64,000 nt of DNA from Dasypus novemcinctus (Eukaryota; Chordata; Mammalia; Cingulata; Dasypodidae): assembly GCF_030445035.2 (NCBI RefSeq), contig NC_080685.1:111464432-111528431 (forward strand), given 5' to 3'. The translations under genes were made by a program, and so were the position numbers. Shown piece by piece: positions 22,281-32,491 of this stretch; position 1 is the first letter of the stretch, and every line of letters starts with the position of its first letter. The notes under the pieces are model-generated. The model searched no databases. It had not been told where the DNA came from and saw only the letters and a list, made by a program, of their open reading frames with translations.

Positions 22281-22892
22281 AAATAGACCCATAATTGTAG
22301 GAAAACTATCAACTCTCTGGTTGCAGCCCTGCCACCCCTTGCTGTGTGTATATATGTAATACTTTGTCCTTCATATGTGGAAGATCCAGTGTTGGAATTC
22401 TTTGGTGTAAATAAACGTTTGGTTTTCTTTATCAAGATTAGATTTAAGTTGCCTGTGTAAAGGTCTCACTGGGTAGGTGTCTCCTGTTCACATCCTAGTG
22501 GCCTGCAGCGCTGTACCATGGGGGCTTCTCCCAAAGCCGCTGTTTTTATACACCCCTCCTTTGACCCCTGGTACTGGGCAGGGCAGGGCAGAGAGGCCTT
22601 TAAAAAGCACCACAAGCCGAAGCGTCTCTGGGGATTAAGGATCCTTTGCCATAAAACTCATTTTGTGTCTCAGCATGCAGTGATTGGGGACGGAAAAAGT
22701 CGCGAGTTTTTATGTGTGTTTTGTCTATAAAGTGGATTATCCACTGTAATCCAACCACCTAAATTTATCAGGTGCTTCACTAAGGAAGCCTCGTTTTTTA
22801 AGCAAATAGCTAAGCCATCAGCTCTGTGTTTTTTCCTGTTTCATTACAGTAGCTGCTTGTGGGGGACCAGGAAAAATTCTTCCAACATAATT

Positions 22893-23118
22893 CAAAAAAA
22901 ATTTTTTTTTACAAATTATTTCCTTTATTACAAAATGCACACTCACAGAAAAACACAAGAAAACTTTTATATTTGGGAAAGGAACTGGTGTCTCAGATAC
23001 AAAATAATTCACACATAATCCATACAATTTTATTTTATATAGAAATAGGTCATTATTACAACAGCTGTACAGTTCACTACACTTTGTCTTATAATTACAT
23101 AAAATCTTTTCTTTAGAA
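22893..23118 (-). pseudogene. Small antisense retroposon with poly(A) and TSD, parent unknown
   Basis: A T-run after AATTCAAAA and minus-strand AATAAAGGAAATAATTTGT mark a polyadenylated 3' end. CCAACATAATTCAA (22,879-22,892) and CCAACATAATTTAA (from 23,121) form a TSD. About 225 bp of apparent 3' UTR sequence; the parent gene is not recognised. Confidence 0.6.
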
Positions 23119-23947
23119 ACACCAACATAATTTAAGGCCTAAAGTCTTAGTTCCCCATTCTCCTACCTTTATAGAGTCACGAGCCTTTCTCAACCGAGTG
23201 TCATAGATAGAAACAATTGTTTGGGGAATTGAATTGAATTTATTTAACTTTGTAGCTCATCTTTCTTTATTAACTTTATTAAGGTGATGTCTTTAGTGAA
23301 TATAATGGAAAACTAGATCAAGCTGACGCCTCCTTTTATAATGCTTCTCAACCGGAGGGAATGCTGAAGGCGAAACATTCTGACAGTGTTGGCAAGGTGA
23401 TTTTCTTCTTTGTGGCCACTTACAGCTGATACTTATTTATTGTACTTGACCCTCTTCTGCCCTGGAATGCTGTGAGGGTTAGTTACCATGTTGAATTTAT
23501 GCAGATGCTAAAAGTACCAGATGCAATTTGTGATTAGGTTTGCACTGGATTGTGATTTGAACAGGACACTTCTGACTAATGAACTCTTTCTTTTGACGTG
23601 GTGAGAGGTGTAAATCAAGACTTCACACCCCACCCTTGTAGTGCACAGAATCTAGGTGTAGCCCAGGCTGATGTGGGGGAGGGACAGACTGCTGGACATC
23701 CTAACACCCATCAGACCTTTGCAAGAAGTAGAAGGTGACTGCAGAGGGCTTTGAAATGCCACCCAAGAGCCTTTTAACATAAATAATTTTTTAAAATGCT
23801 ACTTAAGGAGTTGCTGCACAAGCATGGAAAAAATAAAAAAGAGCCAGTTGGGTGGGTGGGAGGCAAGTGTTTACAGAGTAACTTACTTCTGCATTGTTGT
23901 AAATTACCTCATTTGTATTCCTTGTACTGGGATACTTTATTTCTCAG

Positions 23948-24423
23948 TGATGTGGGCTATGGGTGGAAGGCTCTTTGTCTCTTCAGAGATAACTAAGCTG
24001 TTTGACTTGTGAGTGTGGAACCGTAAGAGGCTGCAGTCCTGCCCTTAGGGAAAATGGCAACAGGCTCCAGTCCCAGGAAATGTTTAACAATGCAAGGGCT
24101 ATAAACTTTAAGTATTTAGGGGAAATGCAAAAACCAAATATGCTAAAGGCTTATCTAGAATGTCTGGAGTCCATGCTAAAAGCTTACCTAAGATGTGGAA
24201 GATATATGCTAATTGAAGCCTATTGAGAACTGAAACAAAGGGACCATTTGGCCTTTCCTCTCTGTATAAAAGACGTTTGAAAATCTTGTTCAGGGCTCGG
24301 GATTCAAACAGAAGTTCCCGAGTCCGGCCGGCCGTCAATAAACCATTTTTCCTTCTCAAAATCATTCCTGAGTCCTGGCCTCTCTATACTCAAATAATTG
24401 AACTTCTCTCAAATTCTACAACA
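23948..24423 (+). mobile_element. Solo LTR, ERV class I-like, copy 2
   Basis: 476 bp, same family as 21,669-22,122: same start TGATGTGGGC and same end CTACAACA. TATAAAAG at 24,265-24,272, AATAAA at 24,337-24,342. Perfect 4-bp TSD TCAG at 23,944-23,947 and 24,424-24,427. Confidence 0.92.
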
Positions 24424-24705
24424 TCAGCACTACCTGTGTCTGCATTGCTTAGATGGCAGGAAATGAAATGCCAATATATGACAGTCGTGTTGGCAATTAC
24501 TCTGAAAGTTTTTTTTTAAAGTATTTTTAAAATTTGCTTGAAGTGGGCCTTTTTTTAAGTTTGAGTAAGAAGCCCTCCCCCACCCTTGATTTATTGGTTG
24601 TAATTGTACTGTAATTGATGTAACGAAAATGTAACTGTGCTGGGAAGAAGTTGTGCCATTTAGATCTTTGTTTTTTTATAAAAACACTTAAACAAATGAA
24701 AGTAA

Positions 24706-24779
24706 ATATGACGTGTTTGAGCCTAGTTATTATTTAAAATTCATGGTCCAAAATCATAATTCCTTTTGCCCCAACCTAA
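24706..24779 (+). mobile_element. Hsmar1-like mariner, 3' end with terminal inverted repeat
   Basis: GTGTTTGAGCCTAGTTAT, AAAATTCATGGTCC and the terminal TTTTGCCCCAACCTAA match the end expected for the element that starts at 17,871. It is followed by TA. It completes the mariner after removal of the CSNK2A1 retrocopy. Confidence 0.85.
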
Positions 24780-24783
24780 TAAT

Positions 24784-24852
24784 TTAAGTGGCTGAGCACC
24801 TGCTTCCCACGTACAAGGTTGATCCCTGGTACCTCCTTTAAAAAAAAAAAAG
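24784..24852 (+). mobile_element. Short tRNA-type SINE fragment
   Basis: AAGTGGCTGAGCACCTGC and GTTGATCCCTGGTACCTCC followed by an A-run. Only the head is present. Confidence 0.65.
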
Positions 24853-25260
24853 GCTGAGTGGGCAAAAGGCACCGCCTTGGTGGGGTGGAACAGCCTTTGC
24901 GGTAGTGCCACACTGACGGAGGCGGGGGAAGGAAAGAGGGCCACTTGGTATTACCGTGTTTTTAACTGCAAACTGATGGGAAAAGTGAGGTAAAACCAAT
25001 AACCATGCCACAATGTTCAAACAAATATGTGCAGGGATGTCTTCACGTCTGCGATTTAGCATGATGGGTAAATTATTTTTATTTTACTACTTAAAACTTT
25101 TCAGTCTTTTCCAAATTTTCTTCCAAGTACTTTCTTTAAAACTCAGAAAACATCCGTTGCTTGTCAGTTGTTAGAAAGAGATGCAAGGGAGGAACGGGGT
25201 GTGCGTGCGGGCAGATCTACCAGACAGACAGGGCCAAGCAGGGCGGCGAGGGCTCGGCCC
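24853..25260. other. Unassigned interval before the minisatellite
   Basis: About 400 bp with no recognised gene or repeat. GC and CpG content rise from about 25,190. Confidence 0.4.
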
Positions 25261-27572
25261 CCCGGAAGCCGCCTCGTCCCCCGGGCGCCGCGTGAGGAGA
25301 AGCTGCCGCCCGGAAGCCGCCTCGTCCCCCCGGGCGCCGGCTGAGGAGAAGCTGCTGCCCGGAAGCCGCCTCGTCCCCCGGGCGCCGCGTGAGGAGAAGC
25401 TGCCGCCCGGAAGCCGCCTCGTCCCCCGGGCGCCGCGTGAGGAGAAGCTGCCGCCCGGAAGCCGCCTCGTCCCCCCGGGCGCCGGCTGAGGAGAAGCTGC
25501 CGCCCGGAAGCCGCCTCGTCCCCCGGGCGCCGGCTGAGGAGAAGCTGCTGCCCGGAAGCCGCCTCGTCCCCCCGGGCGCCGGCTGAGGAGAAGCCTGCCG
25601 CCCGGAAGCCGCCTCGTCCCCCCGGGCGCCGGCTGAGGAGAAGCTGCCGCCCGGAAGCCGCCTCGTCCCCCCGGGCACCGCGTGAGGAGAAGCTGCCGCC
25701 CGGAAGCCGCCTCGTCCCCCCGGGCGCCGGCTGAGGAGAAGCCTGCCGCGGGGAAGCCGCCTCGTCCCCCGGGCGCCGGCTGAGGAGAAGCCTGCCGCGG
25801 GGAAGCCGCCTCATCCCCCGGGCGCCGGCTGAGGAGAAGCTGCCGCCCGGAAGCCGCCTCGTCCCCCGGGCGCCGCGTGAGGAGAAGCTGCTGCCCGGAA
25901 GCCGCCTCGTCCCCCGGGCGCCGCGTGAGGAGAAGCTGCTGCCCGGAAGCCGCCTCGTCCCCCCGGGCACCGCGTGAGGAGAAGCTGCCGCCCGGAAGCC
26001 GCCTCGTCCCCCCGGGCGCCGCGTGAGGAGAAGCTGCCGCCCGGAAGACGCCTCGTCCCCCGGGCGCCGGCTGAGGAGAAGCTGCCGCCCGCAAGCCGCC
26101 TCGTCCCCCCGGGCGCCGGCTGAGGAGAAGCTGCCGCCCGGAAGCCGCCTCGTCCCCCCGGGCACCGCGTGAGGAGAAGCTGCCGCCCGGAAGCCGCCTC
26201 GTCCCCCCGGGCGCCGGCTGAGGAGAAGCCTGCCGCGGGGAAGCCGCCTCGTCCCCCGGGCGCCGGCTGAGGAGAAGCCTGCCGCGGGGAAGCCGCCTCG
26301 TCCCCCGGGCGCCGGCTGAGGAGAAGCTGCCGCCCGGAAGCCGCCTCGTCCCCCCGGGCGCCGCGTGAGGAGAAGCTGCCGCCCGGAAGACGCCTCGTCC
26401 CCCGGGCGCCGGCTGAGGAGAAGCTGCCGCCCGCAAGCCGCCTCGTCCCCCCGGGCGCCGGCTGAGGAGAAGCTGCCGCCCGGAAGCCGCCTCGTCCCCC
26501 CGGGCACCGCGTGAGGAGAAGCTGCCGCCCGGAAGCCGCCTCGTCCCCCCGGGCGCCGGCTGAGGAGAAGCCTGCCGCGGGGAAGCCGCCTCGTCCCCCG
26601 GGCGCCGGCTGAGGAGAAGCTGCCGCCCGGAAGCCGCCTCGTCCCCCGGGCGCCGCGTGAGGAGAAGCCTGCCGCGGGGAAGCCGCCTCGTCCCCCCGGG
26701 CGCCGCGTGAGGAGAAGCTGCTGCCCGGAAGCCGCCTCGTCCCCCCGGGCGCCGGCTGAGGAGAAGCTGCTGCCCGGAAGCCGCCTCGTCCCCCCGGGCG
26801 CCGGCTGAGGAGAAGCTGCTGCCCGGAAGCCGCCTCGTCCCCCCGGGCGCCGCGTGAGGAGAAGCTGCCGCCCGGAAGCCGCCTCGTCCCCCGGGCGCCG
26901 CGTGAGGAGAAGCTGCTGCCCGGAAGCCGCCTCGTCCCCGGGCGCCGCGTGAGGAGAAGCTGCCGCCCGGAAGCCGCCTCGTCCCCCGGGCGCCGGCTGA
27001 GGAGAAGCTGCTGCCCGGAAGCCGCCTCGTCCCCCGGGCGCCGGCTGAGGAGAAGCTGCTGCCCGGAAGCCGCCTCGTCCCCGGGCGCCGCGTGAGGAGA
27101 AGCTGCCGCCCGGAAGCCGCCTCGTCCCCCGGGCGCCGGCTGAGGAGAAGCTGCCGCCCGGAAGCCGCCTCGTCCCCCCGGGCGCCGGCTGAGGAGAAGC
27201 CTGCCGCGGGGAAGCCGCCTCGTCCCCCCGGGCGCCGGCTGAGGAGAAGCTGCTGCCCGGAAGCCGCCTCGTCCCCCCGGGCGCCGCGTGAGGAGAAGCT
27301 GCTGCCCGGAAGCCGCCTCGTCCCCCCGGGCGCCGCGTGAGGAGAAGCTGCTGCCCGGAAGCCGCCTCGTCCCCCCGGGCGCCGCGTGAGGAGAAGCTGC
27401 TGCCCGGAAGCCGCCTCGTCCCCCCGGGCGCCGCGTGAGGAGAAGCTGCCGCCCGGAAGCCGCCTCGTCCCCCGGGCGCCGCGTGAGGAGAAGCTGCTGC
27501 CCGGAAGCCGCCTCGTCCCCCGGGCGCCGGCTGAGGAGAAGCCTGCCGCGGGGAAGCCGCCTCGCCCCCCGG
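25261..27572. repeat. CpG-dense 48-50-bp minisatellite, about 47 units
   Basis: The unit on the plus strand includes CCTCGTCCCCCGGGCGCC, a GCGTGAGG or GGCTGAGG alternative, AGAAGCTG, then CCGCCCGG, CTGCCCGG or a CCTGCCGCGGGG variant, and AAGCC. Length varies between 47 and 50 bp because of C-run and C/G indels. A typical unit holds seven CpGs. Some units show CpG-to-CpA changes (GGGCACCGCG at 25,674, 25,966, 26,161, 26,505). A block of about seven units repeats with period 342 bp. The minus strand lacks stop codons in almost every unit, which produces 600-969-codon frames in all three registers. That is a composition effect, not evidence of a gene. Confidence 0.95.
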
Positions 27573-27900
27573 GGGCGGCTGCTGAGGCCGCGAAAAGGTC
27601 GGGCGCCCGCGTCGCGTCTCGCCCAGCCACCACCCAGCCGTGGCACCACGGTGGCGCTTCACCACAACGTCTTCATCTCGCTTCTGTGTCAATAACCCGC
27701 TGCTGCGTTCCCACTTTCTCGGGCTCGGGGAACAGCGGCAGCGCAGCTGTGGGCGGGGTTTCTGTGCCTCCCGCTTTAGGACACTGCCTGCCTGCGCGGC
27801 CCCCGCGGGCTCGGTAGCCATGGCGACCGCGCGCACAGCCGCCGCCCGGGGACCCGCCGGCTTCCCCTGAAGGACCCGGATAGTCTTGGTCAGGGTCGTT
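27573..27900 (+). other. CpG-rich flank with a short Kozak-context frame
   Basis: Continuing GC-rich, non-repetitive DNA. GGTAGCCATGGCGACC at about 27,813-27,828 opens a 16-codon frame ending in TGA just after GGCTTCCCC. It could be the edge of a CpG-island promoter that includes the minisatellite. No downstream exon is recognisable because L1 starts at about 27,905. Confidence 0.35.
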
Positions 27901-28514
27901 TTGTAACACGTTTTGAAATCAGAAAGTGTGCGTCTTCCTACTTTGCTCCTTGTTCCAAGATCATTTTGGCTAATCTGGGTCCCGTGCATTTTCATGTGAA
28001 TTTCGGCATCTGTCAATTTCTGCAAACGAGCCAGCTGAGATTTTGATAGATCAGTTTGGGGGAATACTGCCATCTCAATAATATCTACCCTTCCGATCCA
28101 TGAAGATAGGATGCCTTTCCATTTATTGGTATATACTATCTTTCAACAATGGTTTGTGGTCTTGAAATTATAATTTTTGTACTTTTGTACAATTTATTCC
28201 TAATCTTTTATTTTTGATCTTATTACAAATGGAATTGTTTTCTTAATTTGATTTTCAGGTTGTTCATTGTTAGACCTAGAAATACATCTGATTTTTGTAT
28301 ATCGATTTAATATTTGGCAACATTACTGAATTCATGTTTGTTCTAGTAGGTTTTTTAGGATTGTCTATATATAAAATCATGTTATCTATAAATAGAAATA
28401 GTTTTATTTCTTCTTCTCCAATCTGTTATCTTATTTCATTTGCTTGCCTAGTTGCTTTGGTTAGAATCTCAAAAGAAAAAAAAAGAGAGAGAAATGGTGA
28501 GAGTAAACATTTTC

Positions 28515-28924
28515 TTTTTTTTAAGATTAATTTTTATTCCTCCCCGCCCCCCCCCCATTGTCTGCTCTCTGTGTCCATTTGCTATGTGTTCTTCTGTACC
28601 TACCTGCATTCTTGTCAGGCGGCACCAGGAATCTGTGTCTCTTTTTGTTGTGTCATCTTGCTGTGTCACTTCTCCGTGTGTGCAGCACCACTCCTGGATG
28701 GGCTGCGCTTTTTTCACGTGGGGCGGCTCTCCTTGCAGGATGCACTCCTTGCGCGTGGGGCAGCCCTATGAGAGGGTCACCCCTGCACGGCATAGCACTC
28801 CTTGCATGCGGCAGCACTGCACATGGGCCAGCTCATCACACAGGTCAGGAGGCCCTGGGTACCAAACCCTGGACCTCCTATATAGTAGGTGGACACTCTA
28901 TCAGTTGAGCCACATCCACTTCCC
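28515..28924 (-). mobile_element. DAS SINE
   Basis: Antisense complete copy. The imperfect TSD TAAACATTTTC / TAAACATTCTTTTC begins at 28,504 and 28,925. Confidence 0.92.
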
Positions 28925-29449
28925 TAAACATTCTTTTCTTATTCCTAGTCTTAGGAAGAACACATTCAATCGTTACCAGTTAATATGATGCTAGCTGCAG
29001 GTTTTTCACAAATGCTTTTTATCAGATGGAAGGAGTACCCTTCCATTAGTTTATTGAGTGTTTTTTTGTCATGAAGGTATTGCATTTTGTCAAATGCTTT
29101 TCTACTTCCATTGAGCTGATCATGTTGATTTTGTCTTTAATCTGTTGATACGGTGTTTTACATAAATCGATTTTCAAATGTTAACCAACTTTGCAGCCCT
29201 CCAATAAATGCCACTTGATTATGGTAGATGATCCTTTTGACAATATTAGATTGGATTTTCTAGTATTTTGTTTTTGGTGGGTTTTTTTTGCATCTGTATT
29301 CATAAGAGATATAGGTCTGTGTTTTTTTTTTCTTGTGATGTCTTTGTATGATTTGGATATCAGGGTAATACTGAAAAGTGTTCATTCTCTTCTGCTTTTG
29401 GAATTGTTTGCCAAGCATTAGTAGTAATTACTCTTTAAAAGTTTGGTGG

Positions 29450-29814
29450 GGGGAAGCAGACTTGGCCCAGTGGTTAGGGCGTCCATCTACCACATGGGAG
29501 GTCCGCGGTTCAAACCCCGGGCCTCCTTGACCCGTGTGGAGCTGGCCCATGCACAGTGCTGATCCGTGCAGGGAGTGCACCCTGTGAGGAGAGCTGCCCA
29601 GCGTGAAAAAAAGTGCAGCCTGCCCAGGATGGCGCCGCACACACGGAGAGCTGACACCTAACAAGATGACGCAACAAAAAGAAACACAGATTCCCATGCT
29701 GCTGACAACAGCAGAAGTGGACAAAGAAGAACATGCAGCAAATAGACACAGAACAGACAACTGGGGCAGGGGGGAAGGAGGGAGAAATAAAATAAAATAA
29801 AAATAAAAGTTTGG
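29450..29814 (+). mobile_element. DAS SINE
   Basis: Sense copy, slightly shortened body. TSD AAAAGTTTGGTGG at 29,437-29,449 and 29,815-29,827. Confidence 0.95.
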
Positions 29815-30150
29815 TGGATTTCACCAGTGAAGCCCTCTGCTCCTGGGCTCTTCATTGTGGAAGGTTTTTAAAGTACTAATTTAACTAAAGAGATCTTTAT
29901 CAGTCTTTTCAGATTTTTAATTTCTTCTTTAGACAGTTTTGGTAGTGTGTACCTTTTTAGGAATTTGTCCCTTTAATTTGTCTAATTTATTGGCAAAAAA
30001 AATTGTTCATAGTATTCCTTTAAAATGCTTTTTAATTTTTATCATTGAGAATAATGTCCCATTTTTCACTCCTGATTTTAGTAATTTAGTCTTCTCTCTT
30101 TTCTTGGTCAGTCTAGCTAATGATTTGTCAATTTTGTAGCTCTTTTTAAA

Positions 30151-30562
30151 AAGGATTTATTTATTTATTTCCCCCTCCCTCCATTGTCTGCTGTTTTTGT
30201 CCATTCACTGTGTGTTCCTCTGTGTCTGCTTGTATTTGCATTAGGCACCTCCGGGAACTGATCCTGGGATCTTCTGGAGTGGGAGAGAGGTCCTCATTCT
30301 CTTGTGCCACCTCAGCTCCCTGGTCTGTTGTGTCTCTTATTGTCTCTCCTCTGTCTCTTTTTGTTGCATCACCTTGCTGTGTCAGCTCTCCGTGTGGACC
30401 AGCACTCCTGTGCAGGCCAGCACTCCTGTGCGGGGCAGCACTCTGCGTGGGCCAGCTCACCACACAGGCCAGCTTGCCTTCACCAGGAGGCCCTGAATAT
30501 TAAGGCCTGGACCTACTATATGGTAGATGGGAGCCCAATTGCTTGAGCCACATCCACTTCCC
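30151..30562 (-). mobile_element. DAS SINE, dimeric-head type
   Basis: Antisense copy with both the CTCCGGGAACTGATCC head and the ACATCCACTTCCC terminal head. TSD TTGTAGCTCTTTTTAAA / TTGTTGCTCTTTTTAAA at 30,134-30,150 and 30,563-30,579. Confidence 0.92.
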
Positions 30563-30579
30563 TTGTTGCTCTTTTTAAA

Positions 30580-32478
30580 GAACGTACTTTTTTAAACTTT
30601 TTAAATTGAAGTTTATCATTCATACATGAATATCCACAAACAATAAGTGTATAGTATACAATGTGAACTTATAAAACAAATATGCATATCATCACACAGG
30701 GCTCCCACACATCATCCCACACCAAACCCTTGTGTTGTTATGAAACAATTGTTACAAACCATGAAAGAGCATCATCAAAACATTACCACTAACTATACTG
30801 AATATCTTACATTTGCTGTATTTTCCCCTAACCCACCTGTTAATGACACTCTGTATTAGTACTATATATTTGTTACAGTCAGAGAGAATGTTCTCATATT
30901 TGTTCTGCTAACCACAGTCCAACTTCCACCACAGGATTCATTGTGTTATGCAGTCCCTTGCATTGTACAATCCATTTAAAGTGTATTTTCAGTGGCTCGC
31001 ATATTCATCACAAAGTCGTGCTGTCACCACCTCAATTTTAGGACATTTTCACTACTCCTAAAGGAAAAACACTATACCCCTTTACATCCTCTTTTTGTCC
31101 CTTAGAATTGCTATAATATCTTCTTTGCCATTGCTGCAAAAATATTAAAATATTACTGTTTACTATAATCCATAGGTTACATTAGTTGTTATTTTCCATG
31201 TATCACCATATACTTAACACTGTGTAAAGGAAGAACATTCTTATACTATTAACTACAATCATCCTCCACAAAAATCACTGTTATACAATCCTTACATTAT
31301 TCTCTACCTTCCTTTCAATTGAAATATTACATCCACAGACTACCCCTTTCAGCCACAATCACATTTATAAATCAGCAGTGTTAGTTATACTAATTATAAT
31401 GTATTACCATCAACTCTATTCATTTCCACACATTTACAATAAACCTTATTAAAAATTCTACATACATTAAACATCACCTCCCATTCTCAACCCACATTCA
31501 ATTTCCTAGTAACCAAAAATCTAGAGTTAGTGAGTTTACTCATCATATTTAATTCATATTAGTGAGACCATACAATATTTATCCTTTTGTGTCTGACTTT
31601 CACTCGACTAATGTCTTCAAGTTTCATCCATTTTGCCATATGCATCACAACTTCATTTCTTCTTACAGCTGAATAGTATTCCATTGTATGTATATGCCAC
31701 ATTTTGTTTATCCATTCATCAGTTGCTGGACACTTGATTTGTTTCCATATTTTAGCAATTGTGATAATGCTGCTATAAACATCAGTGTGCAAATGTCAGT
31801 TCATGTCCTTGCTTTCAGTTCTTCTAAATATATCACTAGTAATGGGATTGTTGAATCATACATCAGTTCTACATTTAGTTTCTTGAGGAACAGCCAAACT
31901 GTGTTCCACAATGGCTGCACCATTGTACACTCCCACTAAAACTGAAGGAGTTCTCCTATTTTTCCACATCCTCTCCAAAACTTAGAGTTATCTGTTTTTG
32001 TAATAATGGTCATTCTATGAGATGGGAAAACTATCTCAGTGTAGTTTTGATCTGCATTTCCCTAATAACTAATGATGCTGAACATTTTTTCATCTGCTTT
32101 TTAGTAATTTGTATTTCCTCTTTGGAGAACTGTCTATTCAAGTCTTTGGCCCATTTTATAATTGGGTTGCTTGTCTTTTTATCATTGGGTTGTATGATCT
32201 CTGTATATAACATGGATATCAGACCTTATTGGATATGTGGTTTCCAAATATTTTCTCCCATTGGGTAGGCTGCCCTTTTACTTTCTCAACAAAGTTCTTT
32301 GAAGCACAAAAGTGTTTAAGTTTGAGGGAGTCCCATTTATCTTTTTGTTCTTTTGTTGCTCATACTTTGGGTGAAAGTTCCAGAAACCACTGCCATCTTA
32401 AAGATGTTTCCCTACATTTTCTTCTATGAGTTTTATAGCTGTAGCTTTTTTATTTAGGTCTCTGATCCAATTTGAGTT
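30580..32478 (-). mobile_element. L1 3' UTR and ORF2 C-terminus, antisense
   Basis: 30,580-31,560 is reversed L1 3' UTR. The minus-strand frame 31,559-31,792 encodes the conserved ORF2 C-terminus KMWHIHTMEYYSA. Further ORF2 text continues to 32,478, where a younger L1 was inserted. It resumes at 33,953. Confidence 0.9.
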
Positions 32479-32491
32479 AATCACTTTGCCA

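Larger units (their letters stand above)
19536..24705 (+). pseudogene. CSNK2A1P: CSNK2A1 processed pseudogene, 5'-truncated, with long 3' UTR
   Basis: Casein kinase II alpha subunit retrocopy. The first bases read FNDIL, then a short deletion, then ERFVHSENQHLV.PEAL.FLDKLL, the last part of the kinase domain, followed by the Pro/Ala-rich C-terminus to about 19,925. An in-frame TGA (19,629-19,631) replaces an expected Arg CGA codon, and further frameshifts follow. The rest is 3' UTR-like sequence ending near AACAAATGAAAGTAAAT, interrupted by two SINEs, two solo LTRs and a small retroposon. Both ends abut mariner sequence, and the mariner segment AAAG-TGTGTTTG appears on both sides (19,522-19,535; 24,706-24,719), as expected for a TSD. 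The kinase core is absent, so no activity is possible. Assignment of the whole 3' UTR to CSNK2A1 is inferred from continuity. Confidence 0.8.
27905..30150 (-). mobile_element. L1 ORF2 region, antisense
   Basis: Reverse-oriented RT-region text: CAGTTTGGGGGAATACTGCCATC, TCCATGAAGATAGGATGCC, CTTTGGTTAGAATCTC, then (after a SINE) TTATTGAGTGTTTTT and GCAGCCCTCCAATAAATGCC. The frame is broken throughout. Interrupted by SINEs at 28,515 and 29,450. Confidence 0.85.

Noticed and set aside
25261-27572. CRISPR-like array because of regular repeats
   Set aside because: Units are contiguous with no unique spacers and the DNA is a mammalian genome.
25164-28073. A 969-residue minus-strand protein-coding gene
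   Set aside because: All three minus registers are open, the peptide is a direct read of the minisatellite, and register changes between units. Absence of stops follows from unit composition.
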